From: Latescibacteria bacterium UBA6620
GTDB taxonomy: Bacteria; Latescibacterota; UBA2968
DNA length: 10,784 bases
Assembly (NCBI GenBank): GCA_002433075.1
Contig: DJHM01000023.1
Span: forward strand, 1-10,784
Direction of reading: 5' to 3'
In this document: positions 6,689 to 10,784 of the stretch, piece after piece
Layout: each line of letters begins with the position of its first letter
Numbering within the stretch: the first letter of the stretch is position 1
Notes under the pieces: model-generated
Database searches by the model: none
Seen by the model: only the letters and a program-made list of their open reading frames with translations
Told to the model about the DNA's origin: nothing
Position numbers and translations under genes: made by a program

Positions 6689-7687
6689 TCAGCCCCCTGC
6701 TGATGTGTCGACGGAACGGATATCGTCTGCCCGTCTGTCGAGGGTCGGGTAGCCCACGTTTTTGTCGATCTCATTCTGTAGCGGCTCGCCGGCCATAAAG
6801 CGCACCAGGTTCTCGCAGAAAAAGCCGACGGTGCGATGATGGCGTTTGGGTGACGACCCTGCCGCGTGCGGGGTTACGAAGACGTTTTCCATATCCCAAA
6901 GGGGACTGTCGGCCGGCAGGGGCTCCTTCTCGAACACGTCGAGTCCCGCGCCTGCGATCTCTCCAGCCTTGAGACCTTCGATGAGCGCCGCTTCGTCGAC
7001 GATGCCGCCTCGTGCGGTGTTGACGAGGTAGGCGCTTTTTTTCATTCGTTTCAGGAGGTCGGCATTAATGAGTTTGTCGGTCTCGGGCGTGTGGGGACAC
7101 GCGATGAAGACGATGTCGGATTGCTCGACGACGTCGTTGAGACGGCTCATATCCCACAGCGATTCGACGTGGTCCGGCTTGTCGCCTTCCTGAACGTCGA
7201 GGGCGAGAATGCGAGACTGGAAGGCCGCGCATTGTTCCGCGTACTTTCGGCCGATCCCCCCGAACCCGATGATACCGATCGTACAGTTGTAGAGATCATC
7301 GAGCACCGGACGCTTCCATTCGTGGTTGCGCTGAAAGACGACGGATTGATGCAGGCCGCGAATGAGGGCCATCGTTAGGGCGAAGGCCTGTTCGGCGACC
7401 TGGATGGCGTGGACGCCGCTGGCGTTGCAAACTTGGATGCCGCTGTGCTTGAGCTCCGGCGGAATGCGGCTCCCATCCATACCCGCACTGGTGGTCTGGA
7501 TCCAGTTGAGCGATCCCATCCCTGCGCGCACCATCTCAGCGTTGTAGTTGCCAAAGATGATGTCGGTGTCGGCCATTTCGGCCACGGCCTGATCGGTCTC
7601 GACCATCACGACTTCGGCATCGGGGGCGGTGTCTTTAACCTTCTGAAGAAGTACATCTTCGACGGGGGGATTGAGGACGATTTTCAT
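6689..7687 (-). CDS. D-isomer-specific 2-hydroxyacid dehydrogenase, NAD-binding
   Basis: This 332-residue oxidoreductase interconverts 2-keto acids and D-2-hydroxy acids with NAD(P). The Rossmann motif GFGGIG (141-146) is followed by an acidic residue, Asp164, at the end of the next strand, which favours NAD over NADP. The catalytic triad of the family is visible: Arg226 (NTARGGIVDE), Glu255 (DVFEKEPLP) and His274 (VTPHAAGSSP). The substrate-loop segment TTSAGMDG (65-72) is also typical. GGAG lies six bases before the ATG. It is the last gene of the PhyH-TIM barrel-dehydrogenase run, 72 bases after the TIM-barrel gene, and converges on uridine kinase. Members of this family in such clusters often act on glyoxylate, hydroxypyruvate or sugar-derived keto acids; the actual substrate is unknown. 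Confidence 0.88.
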   Translation of the reverse strand: MKIVLNPPVEDVLLQKVKDTAPDAEVVMVETDQAVAEMADTDIIFGNYNAEMVRAGMGSLNWIQTTSAGMDGSRIPPELKHSGIQVCNASGVHAIQVAEQAFALTMALIRGLHQSVVFQRNHEWKRPVLDDLYNCTIGIIGFGGIGRKYAEQCAAFQSRILALDVQEGDKPDHVESLWDMSRLNDVVEQSDIVFIACPHTPETDKLINADLLKRMKKSAYLVNTARGGIVDEAALIEGLKAGEIAGAGLDVFEKEPLPADSPLWDMENVFVTPHAAGSSPKRHHRTVGFFCENLVRFMAGEPLQNEIDKNVGYPTLDRRADDIRSVDTSAGG

Positions 7688-7759
7688 GAGGGTCTCCGTG
7701 CTGGATCGAATGAGGCGTTAAATGAGTGGAGAGGATGGGCTGGCGAACCCCAAAGGGGC

Positions 7760-8674
7760 TCACGTCAGTTCTTCGATCAGACTCTTCATATACGCCGCGC
7801 TCTTCCCATCTCCGTAGTAGGGGTCGCCCACCCGCATTCCTTCGACGATGATGGTGCCGTCGAACCCGTGTTGGATCATCGCGGTCATCGCATAGCAGTA
7901 GTCGATGTCTCCGTCCGGAAGCGGGGCCTGGAGGAATATGGCGTGGTCGTGTTGGGGGAGGTGGATGCGCTTCAGGTTCTTGCAATGCCAGTAGTGGTTT
8001 GAAATCGGAGCGATATCGTGAATGGCCTGCTCGCTCGTTTCGTGGGGTGTGTCCCAGGTCCAGTAGATGTTTCCGAGATCGGGATTGATCGAAAAGTTCG
8101 GGCGATCGACGAGGGCGTGAATCTTGCGTGCCGCCCACGTGGTGTCGAAGATTGAGTGCTGATGAATCTCGAGTGAGATTCCAATGCCGAGGTCGGCGGC
8201 ACGATCCGCGAAACCGCGAAGGGCTTCTGCGCTGATTTCATAATCGTGCTGGGACGCGCTCTCGCTCGATCCCTGTGAGACGGTGTCCCCTTTGAACGAT
8301 CCAGGTTGTGTAAGGTCGGGCGGTGTCCCCATACTCGAGTTCACGATGGGAGATCCGATCCAGGAAGCGAACTGGATAGCGTCTTCCCAACGTTTCTTCG
8401 CGGTCTCGTAGGTGCGGGGGTTGGCAACGCTGCCCCCTCCCCGAATGCCGAATACCGCGAGCCCCGCGTCTGCCACTTCCTTCGCGATGTCCTTCACGTT
8501 GGATTCGTTGGCGGCCATTCCATCGGGCAGTTGATGCCCCATCTCGAAGCCGGCGAACTCCATCTCCTTCACCCTCTTCATCCACTTGCCCCGGATGGCC
8601 CTGGGTATCAGGTTCGTGCCTTGTCCGAAGTGAGGGTAGGATGCTTCGCGTCTGAATCCGTAGGCGAGGTTCAA
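7760..8674 (-). CDS. Xylose isomerase-like TIM-barrel sugar isomerase/epimerase
   Basis: The 304-residue protein belongs to the AP_endonuc_2 / sugar phosphate isomerase-epimerase family of metal-dependent TIM barrels. Probable metal ligands are Glu169 (SLEIHQHS), Asp199 (NPDLGN), His230 (HCKN) and Glu278 (IIVEGM), at the expected barrel strand ends. The N-terminal strand EFAGFEMGHQLP and the strand AVFGIRGGG fit the fold. No signal peptide is visible, so it should be cytoplasmic. The start appears to be TTG at 8674, with AGAGGG five bases before it; no ATG lies nearby and the protein length is normal. It lies 48 bases after a PhyH gene and upstream of the 2-hydroxyacid dehydrogenase, probably in one transcript. 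A 7-bp hairpin (7745-7761) overlaps its stop codon. It probably isomerises or epimerises a sugar or keto-sugar; substrate unknown. Confidence 0.82.
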   Translation of the reverse strand: MNLAYGFRREASYPHFGQGTNLIPRAIRGKWMKRVKEMEFAGFEMGHQLPDGMAANESNVKDIAKEVADAGLAVFGIRGGGSVANPRTYETAKKRWEDAIQFASWIGSPIVNSSMGTPPDLTQPGSFKGDTVSQGSSESASQHDYEISAEALRGFADRAADLGIGISLEIHQHSIFDTTWAARKIHALVDRPNFSINPDLGNIYWTWDTPHETSEQAIHDIAPISNHYWHCKNLKRIHLPQHDHAIFLQAPLPDGDIDYCYAMTAMIQHGFDGTIIVEGMRVGDPYYGDGKSAAYMKSLIEELT

Positions 8675-8688
8675 GAGGCCCTCTGGGG

Positions 8689-8722
8689 GATGGAGAATGG
8701 AGGATGGAAGATCGAAGGAAGG
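8689..8722 (+). repeat. Short degenerate purine-rich repeat (about 7-base units)
   Basis: The gap between the PhyH stop codon and the downstream TIM-barrel gene contains imperfect tandem units GAATGGA, GGATGGA, AGATCGA and AGGAAGG in a run lacking C except once. The repeat begins right beside the PhyH stop codon, at its minus-strand 3' side. Function unknown; it may be slippage-derived or an intergenic repeat family. Confidence 0.5.
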
Positions 8723-9622
8723 CTACACACGGTGGTGGCGGACGCCCTTGCCGGCCTCGCGGCCTTCGATCCAGCGGCGACACCACTCTTCGTAGTCATC
8801 CTGTACACTCGAAGGATCCTGACGGCTCTGCACGATAAACTCGGGGTGGGTCGGGCGACCGGTGGGGGTGCCTGTTTTCTGGAAGCGGAGATCCATCGTC
8901 CATCGAACGTAGTCGGACCGATTGGGCTGGCCGCGATGGGGCGTATAGGCGCTCATGAACAGGAGGTCACCCCGGCTCATAACACAGTCGTAGGGTTCCG
9001 TCTGAGGCATCAGATTCGGCTTGATCCGTGTGCCACCCTCGGCTTCGTGTTGCAGAAGGCCCTGCGCCGTGACGCCGGGCAAAATCTGCAAACATCCGCT
9101 GTGGGGGTCGACATTGATCATGGGGATCCAGACGGTGAGGATCTCGGATACGTCCGCTTCTTCTTTCGTTACACCCTGGTCCTGGTGCCACGGCACCTGG
9201 CCTGGCTGGTTGTCGCCGCGAACCGGGATGTAGGGCCGGATGTGCTGAATCGGGCTGAGTGTAATCTCGGGGCCGATGATGCCAGCGACCGGGGACAGGA
9301 GATTTGGATTGAAGAAGAACTCGAACACGGCAGGAAGTCGGGTAATCATCAGGTCGAGATCGGTCGTCAGCGCTTTCATCCTGTCGGTGTCTTCAACAGG
9401 GATCTGTTCGGCGGCCCGGGCGAGGCGCGTGGAGAACCCTTCGTTCTCGATCGGGTCGTTCAGCTTGCCCTCTGAGACCCATTCGCGGATTCGTCGATCG
9501 AGCAGGTCGTTGTAGGCCGACTCGATGGGGGCAAAGTCGGTGTCCGAGAGCGCGCCTCGGACGATGAGAAAACCCTCTTTGTAGTACTGATCGACCTGCT
9601 CTGAGCTGAGTGTGACAGCCAC
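8723..9622 (-). CDS. Phytanoyl-CoA dioxygenase (PhyH) family oxygenase with canonical HxD
   Basis: This 299-residue protein is an Fe(II)/2-oxoglutarate-dependent oxygenase of the PhyH family. The N-terminus (VDQYYKEGFLIVRGALSD) is the usual opening. The iron triad is intact: His146 and Asp148 in WHQDQG, and distal His229 in YTPHRGQPN. Arg240 in VRWTMDLR is the expected 2-oxoglutarate ligand. The strand CLQILPGVTAQG and the turn SRGDLLFMSAY are also typical. The GTG start has GAGGAG five bases before it, and a sigma70-type promoter lies about 30 bases upstream, so this gene heads the region 4 operon. It probably hydroxylates an organic substrate whose product is processed by the TIM-barrel and dehydrogenase enzymes downstream; that link is inferred from position. 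It is clearly diverged from the other PhyH protein in the window, so the pair is not a recent duplication. Confidence 0.88.
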   Translation of the reverse strand: MAVTLSSEQVDQYYKEGFLIVRGALSDTDFAPIESAYNDLLDRRIREWVSEGKLNDPIENEGFSTRLARAAEQIPVEDTDRMKALTTDLDLMITRLPAVFEFFFNPNLLSPVAGIIGPEITLSPIQHIRPYIPVRGDNQPGQVPWHQDQGVTKEEADVSEILTVWIPMINVDPHSGCLQILPGVTAQGLLQHEAEGGTRIKPNLMPQTEPYDCVMSRGDLLFMSAYTPHRGQPNRSDYVRWTMDLRFQKTGTPTGRPTHPEFIVQSRQDPSSVQDDYEEWCRRWIEGREAGKGVRHHRV

Positions 9623-9651
9623 CGGTTCTCCTCTGTTTGGATGACGCGCCT

Positions 9652-9680
9652 ACAATAATACGCCCATTTCGGGGTTACAA
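9652..9680 (-). promoter_or_regulatory. Putative sigma70-type promoter of the PhyH-TIM barrel-dehydrogenase operon
   Basis: On the minus strand a -35 box TTGTAA (9680-9675) and a -10 box TATTGT (9657-9652) are separated by 17 bases; an overlapping TATTAT gives a second -10 option. Each box matches consensus at four of six bases. Transcription would start about 20-25 bases before the GTG at 9622, leaving room for the strong GAGGAG ribosome site. Confidence 0.45.
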
Positions 9681-9746
9681 GGGAAAAGGTGCTGAACGGC
9701 CCGACTCACGAGTGAAAGGAATGATCAGTAAGAGATGCGCAATGAA

Positions 9747-9790
9747 AAGGGGTTTTCAGTCTTCCTTTAACGAAGGGCCCAAAACCCCTT
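9747..9790. repeat. Inverted repeat AAGGGGTTTT / AAAACCCCTT
   Basis: A perfect 10-base inverted repeat (9747-9756 and 9781-9790) flanks a 24-base loop that itself contains CTTC/GAAG and the palindrome GGGCCC. Its right arm overlaps the left arm of the next repeat by four bases, so both hairpins cannot form fully at once. Confidence 0.6.
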
Positions 9791-9815
9791 GCCTTTGTGG
9801 GAAACAAAGACAAGG
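9787..9815 (-). repeat. Stem-loop CCTTGtCTTTGT / ACAAAGgCAAGG
   Basis: Twelve-base arms at 9787-9798 and 9804-9815 with a five-base loop. As minus-strand RNA the single non-complementary position becomes a G-U pair, giving an unbroken 12-bp stem; as plus-strand RNA it is a C-A mismatch. On the minus strand GGTTTTGGG follows, a weak terminator-like tail, so it may end transcription entering from the right before the PhyH promoter. Confidence 0.5.
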
Positions 9816-9968
9816 CACGCCGTTTGCCGGGGCATGGTCTTGATCGGTAATCTGCGGCGGGCTATCTTTGGTTCGTGAGTCGATCGAAACGGTTGATCAC
9901 ACTCGATGGGGGAGACAGTGGCGGAAGAACTTGGTACATGAGATGTTCTGGAGCAGGTCGATAGACGC

Positions 9969-10280
9969 TTGAACAATGTCGAGCAGGACCTGCGAGCGTT
10001 TCGGATGGAAACGCGAGAAGAGTTCGGGGCCGTGCGGAATGAAATGCGAGAGGACTCCGTCTCCGTACGGAGTGAAATGCAGGACGGGTTTACGTTGGTG
10101 CGAGGTGAAATAGCCGAACTCCGGGGAGAGGTCGGCAGGATGTTGGAGGGACAACGCCTTGAAACGAACGCTCTACGGACGGAGATCAATGCGCGATTCG
10201 ACAGGTTCACGCGCTGGCACGTCGGCTTTGTCTTCGCGACGTGGTTGACGGTGATGGCGTCGATCTGGCTGAAGCCGTAG
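9969..10280 (+). CDS. Small coiled-coil protein with C-terminal membrane segment; 5' end possibly broken
   Basis: From TTG 9969 the frame encodes 103 residues. Most of it is a charged coiled coil with 11-residue repeats (VRNEMREDSVS, VRSEMQDGFTL, VRGEIAELRGE), followed by a hydrophobic membrane segment at about residues 84-101 (HVGFVFATWLTVMASIW) and a short end. It would be a tail-anchored inner-membrane protein with a cytoplasmic coil, probably oligomeric. Its function is not recognised. The TTG has no good ribosome site, and the coiled-coil pattern continues upstream in the same frame (DVLEQVDRR) to a TGA at 9939-9941. Before that, still in frame, ATG 9906 gives MGETVAEELGT. The original gene therefore probably began at 9906 and now carries a nonsense codon, which a single change from CGA would explain. 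A terminator follows 29 bases after the stop. Confidence 0.6.
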   Translation: MNNVEQDLRAFRMETREEFGAVRNEMREDSVSVRSEMQDGFTLVRGEIAELRGEVGRMLEGQRLETNALRTEINARFDRFTRWHVGFVFATWLTVMASIWLKP

Positions 10281-10308
10281 ACGCGGTCGCAATCTACACA
10301 TCTATCGG

Positions 10309-10338
10309 GGGATCGTGAGCTATTCGCGATCCCTTTTT
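10309..10338 (+). terminator. Rho-independent terminator after the coiled-coil gene
   Basis: GGGATCGTG (10309-10317) pairs with CGCGATCCC (10325-10333), nine pairs with one G-U, around a seven-base loop, followed directly by TTTTT (10334-10338). The minus-strand reading has no T-run after the stem, so it serves the plus strand. Confidence 0.8.
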
Positions 10339-10370
10339 CGTGTCGGGATTCGACCGAATTCAGATCGTGA

Positions 10371-10784
10371 CTATTCGATCAGCTCGACGGCCAGTACAGG
10401 GAGCATTCTGGACTGGCCATTGTCGTCCACGATGCGGAACCCTCGGAGCACGCCTCCCCATCGACGCGTCTCACCGGTCTCTATGTTTCGAATCGACCGT
10501 TGCCGTGGCGCGAGAGACACGATGAAGTCCTGGCCTTTTGGGCTACCACGCGCGATGTAGAGTTCGCGAATGCCGTCGTGGGCAATCGGCTCAATCGAGT
10601 CGAGGTTGCCTTCCCAGGTTCCGGAACCACCGCTGAATTTCTCGAGCGTCGGATCGGGTTCGGTCAGGGCCTGGTGGATCTCGGAGAGGGCGATGGGAGG
10701 GTCGGGTTCCTCCAGCGGTTCGAGTTCTTCCGGTGCGTCCGTTGCCAGATCTCGCGTCGCCGTATCTGCTTCGGCGGAGTCGGG
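10371..10784 (-). CDS. Unrecognised protein, C-terminal 137 residues (partial, runs off the window)
   Basis: Reading leftward from the window edge, one frame stays open for 137 codons to TAG at 10373-10371. The visible part begins with a Pro/Glu/Asp-rich, probably disordered linker (about residues 1-35, e.g. EELEPLEEPDPP). It continues into a compact strand-rich domain: GTWEGNLDSIEPIAHDGIRE, ELYIARG, FIVSLAPRQRSIRNIETGE, WGGVLRGFRIVDDNG, ending LPVLAVELIE. No family is recognised. The acidic, Pro-rich linker before a terminal beta domain fits an envelope-associated or multi-domain protein, but that is a guess. It converges on the coiled-coil gene, whose terminator lies just beyond its stop. 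No terminator of its own is obvious. Confidence 0.6.
   Translation of the reverse strand, partial: PDSAEADTATRDLATDAPEELEPLEEPDPPIALSEIHQALTEPDPTLEKFSGGSGTWEGNLDSIEPIAHDGIRELYIARGSPKGQDFIVSLAPRQRSIRNIETGETRRWGGVLRGFRIVDDNGQSRMLPVLAVELIE

Larger units (their letters stand above)
9623..9968. other. Intergenic region with promoter and inverted repeats
   Basis: This 346-base stretch separates the minus-strand PhyH operon from the plus-strand coiled-coil gene. It holds the PhyH ribosome site and promoter on the left, two overlapping inverted repeats (9747-9815) in the middle, and a short open segment (ATG 9906 to TGA 9941) in frame with the coiled-coil gene on the right. A 68-residue plus-strand frame (9637-9843) spans the repeats but has no protein-like character and is not called. 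Confidence 0.6.

Noticed and set aside
7745..7761. Hairpin GAACCCC/GGGGCTC at the stop of the TIM-barrel gene as a terminator
   Set aside because: No T-run follows on the minus strand, the loop is only three bases, and the next gene in the operon lies 72 bases on.
9637..9843. 68-residue plus-strand frame across the inverted repeats
   Set aside because: It is interrupted by strong inverted repeats, has no ribosome site, and the translation looks random.
1..10784. CRISPR array, tRNA or rRNA genes
   Set aside because: No regularly spaced direct repeats and no tRNA or rRNA-like sequence were seen on reading both strands.

Overview
The window is about 10.8 kb of GC-rich bacterial DNA. It carries an accessory catabolic gene set, mostly on the minus strand, with one housekeeping-type gene (a uridine kinase) on the plus strand. 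Two phytanoyl-CoA-dioxygenase-like (PhyH) enzymes, two TIM-barrel sugar lyase/isomerase proteins, an enolase-superfamily acid-sugar enzyme and a D-2-hydroxyacid dehydrogenase occur together. This mix resembles the gene content of marine or sponge-associated heterotrophs such as Latescibacterota and Poribacteria. That placement is inferred from gene content only, because no rRNA or other marker gene is present.

Region 1 (1-3051, minus strand, read right to left): PhyH dioxygenase, class I SAM methyltransferase, UxuA/mannonate-dehydratase-like TIM barrel, then the first 78 codons of a dicarboxylate/amino-acid:cation symporter. The symporter is cut by an IS3-family insertion sequence whose terminus lies at base 99 and whose orfA begins at base 33. 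The IS supplies the stop codon that ends the symporter fragment.

Region 2 (3223-5806, minus strand): a tight operon of an enolase-superfamily enzyme, an archaeal-type (PurO-like) IMP cyclohydrolase and a protein of unknown function. The last two overlap by the four bases GTGA. The unknown protein appears frameshifted near 3370-3372: the annotated frame ends at 3306, but a convincing 49-residue tail continues in the -1 frame to 3223.

Region 3 (5807-6660): a divergent intergenic stretch and a plus-strand uridine kinase.

Region 4 (6689-9622, minus strand): a PhyH dioxygenase with a good Shine-Dalgarno and a recognisable sigma70-type promoter, then a xylose-isomerase-like TIM barrel, then a D-isomer-specific 2-hydroxyacid dehydrogenase. 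With region 1 this gives two separate 'PhyH plus TIM barrel' modules. Together they suggest oxidative or acid-sugar degradation of an unusual organic substrate, once fed by the now-broken symporter. No regulator gene is seen in the window.

Region 5 (9623-10784): a non-coding stretch with two overlapping inverted repeats, a small coiled-coil protein with a C-terminal membrane segment (possibly broken near its start by an in-frame TGA), a rho-independent terminator, and the C-terminal 137 residues of an unrecognised minus-strand protein that runs off the window.
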